Positions 18,603-28,488 of a DNA stretch of 64,000 nucleotides are shown here, piece by piece. The position numbers and the translations under genes are program-made. Source of the stretch: a virus; IMG/VR virus record IMGVR_UViG_3300042991_000159, positions 35,796-99,795 of that record; one strand, written 5' to 3'. A model generated the notes under the pieces. The model did not search any database. It was not told the origin of the DNA and saw nothing but the letters and a program-made list of their open reading frames with translations. Numbering within the stretch: the stretch's first letter is position 1; every line of letters starts with the position of its first letter.

Positions 18603-20606
18603 TTATTCTTGTATAGCTGCTACTATATATCTGAAAGTTCCGATACTTGGATTCAGTGCTGCTGCACCAAACGAAACTGTTACAGTATCAAGAGTAGCTG
18701 CTGTTATTTCAACTGCAACTTGTTTATTATCTGATTGTCTCCATATTTGAACAATCACATCGGTTATTTCAGTTAGATTAAAGTTGTGAGTAATTGTTGG
18801 AGATGCACCTAAGCCAAGATCACCTGCTGCAATTTTAGCATATCCTGCTGTATTTAAGGTTGCTTCTAACGCTGTAGAGAGTTGTGCAAAGGTAATCTTT
18901 CTATTTGCAGCAGCAGTAACATCATAAAAAGGAATTGTATCAGTAGATGCGATTGCAGATTCCCCTGTAAGTTCATTAATGTCAAGATCAATAGTAGCAG
19001 AAGAAGCAATGTTAGTTCCACCAGTACTATATGACAAACCAGAACCTGCTGTAATAGTTACGCTTGTGTGATTAATGTGTTCATTAGCAACGAAATCTGA
19101 GAAACCATTATGGAATGCTCCACCAGCATATGCAACAACACCAACACCGCCAACAGTAGTCGCTGCATTAAGATTAAACGTAGGAGTTGTACCAGCAGTC
19201 AGTGTAGCAAAAGTTGTATAAGAAACACCGTCTGTATCATACGCTTGAAACAATAATGTATTTGTAGCAACCAAAGATGTTCGAATAGCTCCACCTGCTG
19301 CAAGAACTACGTTACTTGACCAAGACACATCAGTACCATTAGAAGTTAAAACAGTTCCAGCACCACCAATCACAAGTTCATCCCACAATGGAGTCGAATT
19401 ACCATAGATAAGAGAACCACGAGATACAGCTTGTGTAACGGTATCAGGGTGTTCACTTCCGTTAAGCAAATTATGATTACCAATACCTGAAGAGGGAGTA
19501 AACGCTTCCCAAGCGGTTCCACCCGCATTAAGTCTAATACTCTGACCATTACCAACTTGTAAAGCTACAAGTGTATCAGCAGCATTAGCTACAAGAATAC
19601 TATCTTCTGTAATTGTATTCGGTATTGTCAATGTACTCCATGCAGGAGCAGTTGCACTACCTGCTGATCTCAAGAATGAACCTGCTGGAACAGCAGCCAA
19701 TCTTGATAGAGCACTTGTTGTACTTGCATAAAGTAAATCACCAATAGCGTATGTTCCTTGTCCTGTACCACCTCTACTAGCAGCTAATGTACCTGACCAT
19801 CCAAGAGTTAGAGAAGTAGCCTGTAAAAGAGCACTTGCAGGAGTTCCACCCAACGTAAGAGTTACGTTTGTATCATCTGTCTTAGTTAAAGCTGATGCAG
19901 TATATAAGTTGTTGTTGAAGTTTGAAAGACTGTACGTAGCTGGATTAATAAATTCAAGAGCATTAGGCGAAGAATTTACCATAACCATATATCCACCTGC
20001 TCCTGTATAAACAGAAGGTGTATCACCAAGCTCAAGGAAAGTCTCGTTCCATTCTCTCGCTACAATAGTCCATTCAGCAAGTGTTGTAGGAGCATCGTTC
20101 TCAGCAATCAAAACATCTCCAATAGCAAGAACATCTGTAAAAAAAGTACCTGCTACTGTAACAGTGTACATATATCCTTTAAGAACACCTGTACCTGCTT
20201 CAAGATCGGGAGTATTAGTTGAAGCGTTATACCCACCTTGATAATTTACACCACCAGAGATAGCAGATGCAATCGCTTCACGAATACCTTGTTCTGTAAC
20301 AACAGATGTATCATCTCCTGTTACTCCAACAGTTGTCTTAAGTTGAAGACCTGTTGATAGTTTATTACCAATAGTACCACTCCATTGAGGGATATAAGTA
20401 TTGGTTGTAGTAGCTGGACCTTGCACCAAAGAGTTCCAAAGACTATCATTGTTATTATAGACCTTTAGATCATAGGTTGAGCTATCCCACCACATCATAC
20501 CACCTAAACCTGATGCGTTAGTAGGAGCTGATCCCGAACTATGAGTAACGAAATTCAGAATCTGAAAATCGTTCATGTCTATTGATTGTACGTAGGGAAT
20601 TGCCAT
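18603..20606 (-). CDS. Tail fibre/receptor-binding protein, 667 aa
   Basis: Begins MAIPYVQSIDMNDFQILN, close to the N-terminus of the downstream fibre (MAIPIESSIQ), suggesting a common attachment end. The middle is Ser/Thr/Gly-rich with repeated GGTGQGTYAIGDLLYAS-type fibre motifs. The C-terminus ends in a compact domain with ITHNFNLTEITDV and VTVSFGAAAL, the pattern of phage tail-tip domains. An AACTAAACAAAC stretch lies 6 bases upstream of the ATG on the coding strand. No cleavage domain is seen, unlike its neighbour. Confidence 0.85.
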   Translation of the reverse strand: MAIPYVQSIDMNDFQILNFVTHSSGSAPTNASGLGGMMWWDSSTYDLKVYNNNDSLWNSLVQGPATTTNTYIPQWSGTIGNKLSTGLQLKTTVGVTGDDTSVVTEQGIREAIASAISGGVNYQGGYNASTNTPDLEAGTGVLKGYMYTVTVAGTFFTDVLAIGDVLIAENDAPTTLAEWTIVAREWNETFLELGDTPSVYTGAGGYMVMVNSSPNALEFINPATYSLSNFNNNLYTASALTKTDDTNVTLTLGGTPASALLQATSLTLGWSGTLAASRGGTGQGTYAIGDLLYASTTSALSRLAAVPAGSFLRSAGSATAPAWSTLTIPNTITEDSILVANAADTLVALQVGNGQSIRLNAGGTAWEAFTPSSGIGNHNLLNGSEHPDTVTQAVSRGSLIYGNSTPLWDELVIGGAGTVLTSNGTDVSWSSNVVLAAGGAIRTSLVATNTLLFQAYDTDGVSYTTFATLTAGTTPTFNLNAATTVGGVGVVAYAGGAFHNGFSDFVANEHINHTSVTITAGSGLSYSTGGTNIASSATIDLDINELTGESAIASTDTIPFYDVTAAANRKITFAQLSTALEATLNTAGYAKIAAGDLGLGASPTITHNFNLTEITDVIVQIWRQSDNKQVAVEITAATLDTVTVSFGAAALNPSIGTFRYIVAAIQE

Positions 20607-20618
20607 TTTCTTGTTTGT

Positions 20619-21260
20619 TTAGTTGCAATAGGCTGTTCCAGAAAATGTTGCATTTCCAAATACAGCTTGTGCATTATTGTTATCTATATGTATAATCTGT
20701 GGGATCATTTCATTCCCACTCATATCTTCAATGTGAATAGCCGGTCTCTTTCCAAGGTTATGTGCTATGTTCCAAACTTGTGCTGCCATCCCCTGATTAT
20801 GAATATAGTGTAAATCAAAACCAGTACCGGTTGGTGCAACGTGTTGATAAGAGTTAGTAGCTTGAACGTAAACAATAATATTTCCGTCTGTTCTACCAGC
20901 TATATCAACGTCTTCTAAATCTTCAAGTCTCTTAACTCCTACTTCTATATTACCATCTCTTAAAAAGTCAGGTATTCGTATTGATTCAAGCAATACTACA
21001 CCGTCCGGTGGAACAAAGTTAGGAATTGTTATTACATCCCCTCTGGGAGTAATAGTATCCATACCAATAAGTTCGACAGTCGGAAGCGTTTTAGGAAGCT
21101 GAATAGTTGCTCCTACAGGAACTACCGACTCTGAAACGAGAGGTTGTGGCGGTGGAACTACGTCCGGAAGCGTAATGGGCGTAAGATCATTACCGACAGG
21201 AACACTCTGCGGTTGAACAAGTTCAACAACTGAACTATTATTTGTTACGTCATATCCCAT
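20619..21260 (-). CDS. Proline-rich fibre protein with tail-tip domain, 213 aa
   Basis: Residues 1-80 are Pro/Val-rich (LPDVVPPPQPLV), an extended linker-like region. Residues about 90-145 are mixed. The C-terminal about 60 residues (AQVWNIAHNLGKRPAIHIED, then a Gly/Ala/Tyr end) match the small beta tip domain found at the end of many phage tail fibres. It overlaps the stop of the next fibre gene by 1 base. I infer a short fibre or tip protein. Confidence 0.75.
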   Translation of the reverse strand: MGYDVTNNSSVVELVQPQSVPVGNDLTPITLPDVVPPPQPLVSESVVPVGATIQLPKTLPTVELIGMDTITPRGDVITIPNFVPPDGVVLLESIRIPDFLRDGNIEVGVKRLEDLEDVDIAGRTDGNIIVYVQATNSYQHVAPTGTGFDLHYIHNQGMAAQVWNIAHNLGKRPAIHIEDMSGNEMIPQIIHIDNNNAQAVFGNATFSGTAYCN

Positions 21261-22597
21261 TATATTGCAAGTATTAACGCTTGTGCATCACCGACATCTC
21301 GTTTAGTATCTTGTAATATCTTACCTGCACTATTAGCAGTAGTATGAGTTGTTAAATCTTCATCCCATACAGCATCAGCAACTTCTCCTGCTGTTGGTGC
21401 TCCACCTATTGCAGCATCTCCCAATGCTTCCCCGGTACTTCCAACATCTTGATGTAATATTAATGGTTCATCCCAAACAGCAGTACTGATTGTTTCCTTA
21501 CTGATTAAATTATTAGTAATTGTAACACCACCGTTCCAAATACCGGTTTCTATATAGTTATTAGATTCATCTACTAATCTTCCAATACCACTAACTGTAA
21601 TATTACCAGAAGTTACAGTTGCAGAATCAAGTATAACTGTACCTGAAATAAGTCCAATTCCCGCTTTAGATGCTCCGGTCAGGTTCTCTATCCAGATAGC
21701 TCCTGCATAATTAGGCATTACAAGGTCTTGACCGCTACCTCCCATATTAATTACAGGGATAAAAGAAATATCTAACCTCGAACAATTTACAATATAAGCA
21801 TCTTCCCCACCTCCTAGAGTAATAGTTCCATATAAAGATGAATTATGAATATGCCCATTAAAAAAAGTAATATCTCCAACAACACAATCATCAATAGAGT
21901 TTCCACCATCAAGCGTTCCAAATATAGAAGCATTCATAAAAGTCACTCCTATCACATCAGCATCCTCAGCAATTTCCAATTCGGTAAGAACGTGACTCTG
22001 CCCAACTATCGTAAACTCAGATAAATCAGAACCTCCATCGAGTTCCATGCTTTCATTAATATACAATTTTTTGAATCCACGATATTCAGCAATAAGTAAA
22101 GCATCTACTAAGTTATTTACAGGAAGTTGTTCAGTACCTCTAGGAAATATTGTTCCTGTTACTCCCCTAATCGTATCAACAAGTACCCCTCCGTTAAACG
22201 AAGCAAACTCAATAGCGGGAGAAGAAATCAAACCAGCAGAGTTTTGAGAACGAACAGATACTTGGTTTACGTTTACTCTGTCTGATACGTTACTATTAGC
22301 ACCAATAAGATTTACAGCATATTGCCCGTCTTCAAATGTAATAGTATATGGTGCAAGTATCTCTATTACTCTAGCAAACGTTAAACCCCCAAGAGAAACT
22401 TCAGTATTATGAGTATGTGTTTTAAGAAAAGTTATACCTCCTTCAAGTCCATTCCCTTCATCTTCCCACGATTTTAATTCTAATCTAAACCAATTAAGGT
22501 CCATATTATAAATCTCAGTAGGAAGTAATTGAACTAGAGTCAAATCCGCTTTTGGGACATTGATTACAAACGTTAAAGGATTTACTGAAATTGCCAT
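21260..22597 (-). CDS. Fibre/baseplate-type beta protein, 445 aa
   Basis: N-terminal beta domain (residues 1-110), then a stretch of short repeating beta strands (about 180-330) typical of a beta-helix or stacked-strand shaft. A C-terminal repeat follows: ISTAVWDEPL..H and DAVWDEDLTTHTTANSAGKIL, motifs that recur in head- and tail-fibre proteins. It overlaps neighbouring genes by 1 base on both sides. Function as a fibre is inferred from composition and location. Confidence 0.75.
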   Translation of the reverse strand: MAISVNPLTFVINVPKADLTLVQLLPTEIYNMDLNWFRLELKSWEDEGNGLEGGITFLKTHTHNTEVSLGGLTFARVIEILAPYTITFEDGQYAVNLIGANSNVSDRVNVNQVSVRSQNSAGLISSPAIEFASFNGGVLVDTIRGVTGTIFPRGTEQLPVNNLVDALLIAEYRGFKKLYINESMELDGGSDLSEFTIVGQSHVLTELEIAEDADVIGVTFMNASIFGTLDGGNSIDDCVVGDITFFNGHIHNSSLYGTITLGGGEDAYIVNCSRLDISFIPVINMGGSGQDLVMPNYAGAIWIENLTGASKAGIGLISGTVILDSATVTSGNITVSGIGRLVDESNNYIETGIWNGGVTITNNLISKETISTAVWDEPLILHQDVGSTGEALGDAAIGGAPTAGEVADAVWDEDLTTHTTANSAGKILQDTKRDVGDAQALILAI

Positions 22598-22839
22598 TAT
22601 GTGCCTTCATTATACAATTTTTGTTGTAAGCTTGCTATTTGTTTCTTCATTCGGTCAATGTCTATATCTCGTTGAAGAATACCCTGTTCCAAATTTACCA
22701 CTTTTTCTTCCAAAGTTCTAAACAATTTACGTGTTTCTTTTGTATAATTTAAAATAGAAAGAACATTTCGTGTAGTAACTTCTTCAAATGCCTTTTTAAG
22801 TTCTCTCTCTCCTGATTGAAATATTTCTTTTTCACACAT
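22597..22839 (-). CDS. Coiled-coil protein, 80 aa
   Basis: Almost entirely helical with a heptad-like pattern (TRKLFRTLEEKVVNLEQGI, MKKQIASLQQKL). It starts within the 3' end of the 594-residue gene (8-base overlap) and ends on the start of the next fibre gene. A short trimerising or bridging factor for the flanking fibres is a reasonable guess. Confidence 0.7.
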   Translation of the reverse strand: MCEKEIFQSGERELKKAFEEVTTRNVLSILNYTKETRKLFRTLEEKVVNLEQGILQRDIDIDRMKKQIASLQQKLYNEGT

Positions 22840-24616
22840 CTGGTATCATTAAAATATTTGAAGTTAATCCTACTGTATTACTAACAGTATCAGAAATTGG
22901 TTGTTGTTTATATAAAGTTCCAGTAGTTGCTCTTCTTACTCGACCTAAAACCGGTTGACTTCCTGACGGATAGGTTCTACTGTCAGATACTTGTCCGTTA
23001 CTATCTGTAATTGTATTGATAATAGCAAATGTAGAAGTTATAGTTCCTGTTGCAGGAGTTGTAGTTGACGCCACCATCGTATAGGTATAAGTATCTACAC
23101 CAGTTACTGTTATTTGATATGCTCCATTATATGCTTCTTCTACTGCACCTAAAATAATAACATTATCGTTAGTAGAAAGTCCGTGACCAGTATGAGTTAC
23201 TGTCGCAGTTGTTCCAGAACTTGTTATTGAAACAGAATCTTGATATGGAAAATTAGTTCCGTTAGCAACCCAAAGAAGAATCCTAGCTCCTACAATAACG
23301 CTATTAGTTTCAATATCTTTAACTGTAAGTAATACTGTTACAGGGTCTTGTACAAGTACAACTGTTGCTCCTGCTGATTTATAAGTCATATTTCCGCTAC
23401 ATCCTACAAGATTGATAGTTACAGTTCCAGATGTTCTAGACACAAGAAACGTAGAATCTGTTTGTCCGTTAGAAGCATTATAACCAGAGAAATCTATTCC
23501 TCTTAATGTCATCGTAGTAGGAGAAGATGTTCCAAATTCGATAGCATGAGTTGCGGCTGTCCCTTTAGTAAAACTCATGTTATCCATCTCTCCATCAGGA
23601 TCAACTGCTGCATTATAAAAAAGAGCAGCAGTATCTGCTGTTCCTTCATATCCTGCAATGGTACAACCCCTCATGTCTGAACCACCGTGAATTATTTGTT
23701 GACAATTATTGAAAGTATTCCCTGTAATAGTTTGTCCAGATGTAAAAGAAGATAGTCCTGCTCGTATGAAAACGGTATCTGTAATAGAAACTGAACCGGG
23801 ACTATTCGTAACCATATCAATATCTGGTCTATTAGCATTTCCTGTTCCGGATGCTTTTATTGTTGAATTATTGATTACAAGATTACAACCAGAACCATTA
23901 CCATTAATAGCATAAAGACCATCTGCAACAGACTTATCGGTAAAAACAAGTACGTCTCCATCCATTTCAAAATAAGTAGTTGTTGTTCCATTACCTACTT
24001 GAAATTTCCCAGAAGAGAAATAAACACCTTCGATTTCTTCAATGATACCGTAGCCGAACAAGGTTGTTGTTCCTTTATCAGCAACAGAAACATCCATTAG
24101 TGTAACCTTGTCTCCACTTGTTCCACCGGTTATATAATATCCATCTGTATAACGGATAAAATCAACCCATGTATTAATGGCGTTCTTAGCGTTAGTTGTA
24201 TGATTTGATCTTATTCCCCATCTTCTCGCATTAGCAAGAGTTATACCAGTAAATAAAGAACAATCAATTACTACATTAAACCAACCACCCGGATATGTAT
24301 CAGAACCAAATATTGTATAATAATCACTATTTGTACCATCATACATATATGCCTCATATCCCCCATTGACTTCAGTTTTCATATAAGGAGTGTTAATTGT
24401 ATTAACCCACATCCTTATATGTTTTCCTACTGCTGAACGTGTAGTAGTATCATCATAATATGCAAGTGTTAAGTCAGTACGAACTATACCAGACATAGAG
24501 TTAGTTCCTTCTTTCTTTATGTCAGGATCAGCTGTAGTTACACCAACCCAACTTGTATTAGCATCTGCATCATCTATTTCAACATGATTCAATAAACCTA
24601 TTGTGGGTGCTGCCAT
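22832..24616 (-). CDS. Fibre-type structural protein, 594 aa
   Basis: Beta-rich throughout. Residues about 200-400 show short repeating strands with Asn/Gly turns (parallel beta-helix-like), followed near residue 430 by an Ig-like VLLTVKDIETNSVIVGARILLWV segment and a domain containing STNDNVIILGAVEEAYNGAY. No signal peptide or catalytic motif. It overlaps the YkgJ-type gene upstream by 19 bases. Probably another adsorption-apparatus protein. Confidence 0.75.
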   Translation of the reverse strand: MAAPTIGLLNHVEIDDADANTSWVGVTTADPDIKKEGTNSMSGIVRTDLTLAYYDDTTTRSAVGKHIRMWVNTINTPYMKTEVNGGYEAYMYDGTNSDYYTIFGSDTYPGGWFNVVIDCSLFTGITLANARRWGIRSNHTTNAKNAINTWVDFIRYTDGYYITGGTSGDKVTLMDVSVADKGTTTLFGYGIIEEIEGVYFSSGKFQVGNGTTTTYFEMDGDVLVFTDKSVADGLYAINGNGSGCNLVINNSTIKASGTGNANRPDIDMVTNSPGSVSITDTVFIRAGLSSFTSGQTITGNTFNNCQQIIHGGSDMRGCTIAGYEGTADTAALFYNAAVDPDGEMDNMSFTKGTAATHAIEFGTSSPTTMTLRGIDFSGYNASNGQTDSTFLVSRTSGTVTINLVGCSGNMTYKSAGATVVLVQDPVTVLLTVKDIETNSVIVGARILLWVANGTNFPYQDSVSITSSGTTATVTHTGHGLSTNDNVIILGAVEEAYNGAYQITVTGVDTYTYTMVASTTTPATGTITSTFAIINTITDSNGQVSDSRTYPSGSQPVLGRVRRATTGTLYKQQPISDTVSNTVGLTSNILMIPDV

Positions 24617-24924
24617 AATTCGTCAACTATTTTTTGTAACTGTCTTCCTTTTTGTTGTGTTAAACAATAAAACAACTTACACATATTTGGTCTTTTATCA
24701 TAAACACCACATCTGGTAAAACCGTTATTTAATTTTATTAAATATATGCAAACATCATCTTCATTTACAGGTATTGTAAAACCATATTCTGTTTTTTCCG
24801 TTTTAATACCATCAGGAATAATTTCATCTTCTGCATAGGAAACACCACCAAAATCTTTCTCCATCCTATATCCACAACAATGACCACACATTATACAATC
24901 TACTTTCCCGACAAGTTCTCTCAT
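24598..24924 (-). CDS. YkgJ-type metal (Fe/Zn)-cluster protein, 108 aa
   Basis: Carries the signature of the YkgJ family (CxBxxxCC): C10-IM-C13-GH-C16-C17, then D-x-C-I-Y-L, F-x-R-C-G-V-Y-x-x-R-P-x-x-C and a final C at about residues 57-88. All the expected cysteines are present and the length is normal for a single domain. Bacterial members bind zinc or iron clusters and their biochemical role is mostly unknown. It sits between two fibre genes, overlapping both (1 and 19 bases), so it is translated with the adsorption proteins. Why a late fibre operon needs it is unclear. Confidence 0.85.
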   Translation of the reverse strand: MRELVGKVDCIMCGHCCGYRMEKDFGGVSYAEDEIIPDGIKTEKTEYGFTIPVNEDDVCIYLIKLNNGFTRCGVYDKRPNMCKLFYCLTQQKGRQLQKIVDELWQHPQ

Positions 24925-26699
24925 TATTCATCTGTTGTACGAATTACTGCGATACTCTGGTTAGCCGATCCAAATGTCCATCCAGAGATAAACTGCTTAA
25001 TAGGAGTAGCTTTACCATCACGAACAAGAACTACCAAGTTTCTATCAGAAACATAAGTTCCTTGATACGAATGAGAGGTTGCAGTAGCTTCGAGATCAAG
25101 ATAAGTTATATAAACATTGTTACCTATACTTGCATTTACTGATAGGAAATCTTCATTTCCATCTGTTGTGTCAATAGTAAACACACTACCTGTCCAAGAG
25201 GAATAATGTAATTTTCTTTCAAATCCGTTATTATCAGTAACTCTGATATATCCGGTACTTGGGGTATCTGTTGGAATACTAGCCCCTTCAATTCTACCTG
25301 CCTGAATAGTAACAGATGTTACATTATCTGTAGTTAAAGCAACACCAACTTCAAATTGATTTTTGTCGATTGCTGGATCACCATTAGTATCTGTACCAAA
25401 TGCAGGAGCTACAAGTATGTAGTCTTCACCTATAACAACACCGGTTACAGAGTTTGTAACAAGGTTTGGTGGACTCCATTGAGCATTAGAAAGGTCAAAT
25501 ACCTTATCACCTGAGTTAATATCACTAGGTTGAATACCCACACCATAAGCACCAATAATTTGTGTACCAGTTGATACTCCAATAAAAGGTTTAGATATAA
25601 GAGCAGAACGATCTGTTATAGTACCTGCTGTTGCAGATGCTGCATCAGGAGTTGTTTGAGATAAAGAAGCAGTCGAAACAGGAGCTACTCCTGTAAGTAA
25701 TTGAATCCAAAGTTTATTTGAACCATTATCAGCAAGAATCTGTCCTGTACCAACCGAAGCACCTGACCATGATATTCCATATCCTTCGTCAAATGTTCCT
25801 GTAAGAGATGTATAAGCAACCTCATGAGTTATACCTCTAAACAACTCTCCATTAAGTCCATAAAACGTTGAAGCAGAACCATCCCTCGTTAACCATTTCA
25901 TTCTCTCATAGAAGTTATTAATAGTATTAGTAGGATAGTTAGTATTCCATTCAGAATAGAAATACTCAACTGTTGCATCATCGTTAATATCAAGACCCAC
26001 GTAACCCTCAGTTACGAGTGTAATACCTGTCCAACCTGCTACAGTTCCTATAGCAGTCTGGTTATTAAGGTCAGTACCATCAGCAAGTGCAAGTACATTA
26101 TTACCACGAGCAGAACCGTTAATTTTAAATTCCTGATATGTGTACCCGAATCTACGTGCAGTACCAATAACCCTACGACCATCAATATCTCCACCATCAG
26201 CCACGAAGTCATGTACCTTCAGCATAAACCTGTGTGATATACCGGCATCATCATCATAGTTTAGACCACCGTCACCATAAACCTTATCTCTGGTATTCCA
26301 CCAATCATCAGTAAGAACTGCTCCATCCTGAATAAGTTGTATCTGAACATCAGAGTTCCCAAAGTTTACAACACCGTCCCATATAATCTGATCGACACCA
26401 ACAGTTCCTTGTATAATAGAACCATCATATAAGTGTTCAGGTGCAGCAGCGTTAAGTGTATAACCATTAATAAGCGTGATAATGTTATCGGTTGATCTTC
26501 TTGATGGGTCAACATTGGTGATATCAAGTTCATCACCGCTTGCAGGTATAGCTACAGCATCATCTGCGAGTTGCTGTAACCATCTGTGAAATTGAATTAC
26601 TGTTGCATATGACGGAGCAGTACCTGTATGGTCATCTCCTATATAGGCGATTACTTTCGTATCTCTGTCAATCGTCCAGTCTGTTGCTACTATTGCCAT
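24924..26699 (-). CDS. Major fibre-cluster structural protein, 591 aa
   Basis: Beta-rich protein beginning MAIVATDWTIDRDTKVIAYIG, with a recognisable structural segment (VIQFHRWLQQLADDA) near residue 45 and Ser/Thr-rich C-terminal repeats. Proteins with this start are common in phage adsorption clusters of environmental and gut Bacteroidetes phages as I remember them, without assigned function. An AACCAAACAAAC motif lies 10 bases upstream of the ATG on the coding strand, the same as before the 815-residue fibre. Confidence 0.75.
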   Translation of the reverse strand: MAIVATDWTIDRDTKVIAYIGDDHTGTAPSYATVIQFHRWLQQLADDAVAIPASGDELDITNVDPSRRSTDNIITLINGYTLNAAAPEHLYDGSIIQGTVGVDQIIWDGVVNFGNSDVQIQLIQDGAVLTDDWWNTRDKVYGDGGLNYDDDAGISHRFMLKVHDFVADGGDIDGRRVIGTARRFGYTYQEFKINGSARGNNVLALADGTDLNNQTAIGTVAGWTGITLVTEGYVGLDINDDATVEYFYSEWNTNYPTNTINNFYERMKWLTRDGSASTFYGLNGELFRGITHEVAYTSLTGTFDEGYGISWSGASVGTGQILADNGSNKLWIQLLTGVAPVSTASLSQTTPDAASATAGTITDRSALISKPFIGVSTGTQIIGAYGVGIQPSDINSGDKVFDLSNAQWSPPNLVTNSVTGVVIGEDYILVAPAFGTDTNGDPAIDKNQFEVGVALTTDNVTSVTIQAGRIEGASIPTDTPSTGYIRVTDNNGFERKLHYSSWTGSVFTIDTTDGNEDFLSVNASIGNNVYITYLDLEATATSHSYQGTYVSDRNLVVLVRDGKATPIKQFISGWTFGSANQSIAVIRTTDE

Positions 26700-26722
26700 G
26701 ATTGTTTATGTTTGTTTGGTTT

Positions 26723-27091
26723 TTATAATACGGTTACATCAATGGATGTGATAACACCGTCTGTTCTTATGATTTCTTTTAAATATATTCCGTCATTTAT
26801 TTCTATTATCAGTCCATCCACATCCCTTATTATATCAATTACTTTAGTTTCCTTGATTACCTGACTAATAAGACCGTCAGTTCTAATAATAGTTGTATCT
26901 TCAGGAACTAAACCCCCTTCAATTGTATAATAATTATTGTTATTAATAATAGGAGTCTTCTGTTCAAAACGATCCACACCTTCCATAAGAACTATTGGAT
27001 CAATAGGAAGGTTCTCAGGTATTGGAACTAAACGAGTAAAACCACTCTCAACGGGTGATTGACCTGCACTACCAAGTAATATTGCTCCCAT
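26723..27091 (-). CDS. Small structural protein, 122 aa
   Basis: Not recognised. Starts MGAILLGSAGQSPVESGF and continues as alternating beta strands with Ile/Asp repeats (IRTDGLISQVIK, IRTDGVITSIDV), two near-identical units of a small repeat. It overlaps the 254-residue gene upstream by 23 bases. Likely a minor virion or fibre-associated protein. Confidence 0.65.
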   Translation of the reverse strand: MGAILLGSAGQSPVESGFTRLVPIPENLPIDPIVLMEGVDRFEQKTPIINNNNYYTIEGGLVPEDTTIIRTDGLISQVIKETKVIDIIRDVDGLIIEINDGIYLKEIIRTDGVITSIDVTVL

Positions 27092-27833
27092 TTAAAATAA
27101 TATTGTTGAGTACAACAAGCATATTTAACAATTCCTCTGTCTTAGCTACGTATGCTGAGTTTTCTATCGAAGATAAATATGCTCCGCAAAGGTCTGCCTC
27201 CTGAATACCCTTCGTAGGACACCCATCTGTACACATATAAAGGACATTGATGCTTCTCAGTTTCTCGTAGGTCGCCACTTTAACCACACCATATACAAGA
27301 ATTGTAACAGTGAGGGTATCGGTTTTAGTATTTACAACACCGTCTCCCATATAAGAAAACTTATATACGAGTTCATAAAGACCGTCTTCAAGCACACTAC
27401 CTATAGCATCTCCTAACATAGCTGCTGTAATTGTGTACACTAAATCGTCCTGACTTGCAAAAGGTCCAAATTCAGACAAAAGATCAACTTGATCTTTCGC
27501 AACTGCAATCGAATCAACCCCTGTTATTGTAGTGTCAAGAGTTGCAGCAGTAATTTCAGCAAATGTAGGAGTAACAGGAAGTAAAGAATCACCTGTTCCA
27601 AGAGTAGATGTTCCACTTCCTACAAACCTAGTACCTACTACATTATCGGGAGCACCATAAAGAGTGAAATTCAGAACAGCTTGTGATACAATTTCGTAAA
27701 AATCTCCTGCAACCATACTATCACCGTCTATTAAAGCAGTGTCACTATCGTTCCAATCGACTGTAGTATCTGTCAAAACGATAGCTTTATTATCGTTTTG
27801 TTCTTGATATGATAGACTTAAAGTTAAATCCAT
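27069..27833 (-). CDS. Beta-sandwich structural protein, 254 aa
   Basis: Beta-rich N-terminal two thirds resembling an Ig-like or tail-tube-associated fold (DGLYELVYKFSYMG, DTLTVTILVYG). It has a helical C-terminal segment with three cysteines (YMCTDGCPTKGI, DLCGAYL). This follows a pattern seen in phage proteins of unknown function beside fibre genes. It lies 4 bases after the lysis cassette and is probably structural rather than lytic. Confidence 0.65.
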   Translation of the reverse strand: MDLTLSLSYQEQNDNKAIVLTDTTVDWNDSDTALIDGDSMVAGDFYEIVSQAVLNFTLYGAPDNVVGTRFVGSGTSTLGTGDSLLPVTPTFAEITAATLDTTITGVDSIAVAKDQVDLLSEFGPFASQDDLVYTITAAMLGDAIGSVLEDGLYELVYKFSYMGDGVVNTKTDTLTVTILVYGVVKVATYEKLRSINVLYMCTDGCPTKGIQEADLCGAYLSSIENSAYVAKTEELLNMLVVLNNIILNGSNITW

Positions 27834-27837
27834 TGTA

Positions 27838-28488
27838 TTATCTTTTAAAAAGTGTAGATAAGTTTATTCCTATTTTCACACCATATACGTTTTGTTCTCC
27901 ATACTTACGATATTGAAATCCATAAATATGATTTTCTTTAACAAAATCATAATCTACTCCAAAGTTAAACATTTTATCATTACCACCCACAACTAATGAC
28001 AAATAATGTCCGTTGTAATATTTGGGAACCTCAACTTCAATTGTAGTTAGTATTGGATATGGTATCTTCTTTTCAATTATCGTTTCAATTTCATGAATTA
28101 TTGGAGTATATTCCCAATATATAGGAGTTGTTAATTTTCCTGTAGATGTAAAAGCAATTTCAACATCAATCTCATTTTCAACCTTTAGACTATCTTCATA
28201 GTAAGTAAGTTTACCTTCTTCCTCTGAATAAGGGGTAGTAACTGCACTTACAGGGTCTTTAATATATACTGTATCAAGTATATATATTGTATCAGGAGGG
28301 AGATTAGCAATAACTTGGAGAGAATCAGAGAGTTCTATATAAGCGTTAAGGGAATCTAAAGTAGATTGAGGAACAAGAACCATTCCATCAGGTACTCGAT
28401 TCCTTAGATAATCAACTATCATGTTTGTTATAATACATATTAAGATCAGGACAAACGCTACTAGTAACCATTTACTTGTTTTTTTCAT
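27838..28488 (-). CDS. Membrane-anchored protein, possible spanin-like lysis factor, 216 aa
   Basis: One N-terminal transmembrane helix (residues about 8-28) with an MKK start leaves the rest outside the inner membrane. The middle is an extended segment with DTIYILDTVYIKD and Glu-rich stretches. The C-terminus has alternating aromatic strands (GFQYRKYGEQNVYGVKIGIN) resembling a small beta domain. It follows holin and endolysin genes, so a role in bridging inner and outer membrane is plausible, but no spanin family is recognised. Confidence 0.7.
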   Translation of the reverse strand: MKKTSKWLLVAFVLILICIITNMIVDYLRNRVPDGMVLVPQSTLDSLNAYIELSDSLQVIANLPPDTIYILDTVYIKDPVSAVTTPYSEEEGKLTYYEDSLKVENEIDVEIAFTSTGKLTTPIYWEYTPIIHEIETIIEKKIPYPILTTIEVEVPKYYNGHYLSLVVGGNDKMFNFGVDYDFVKENHIYGFQYRKYGEQNVYGVKIGINLSTLFKR

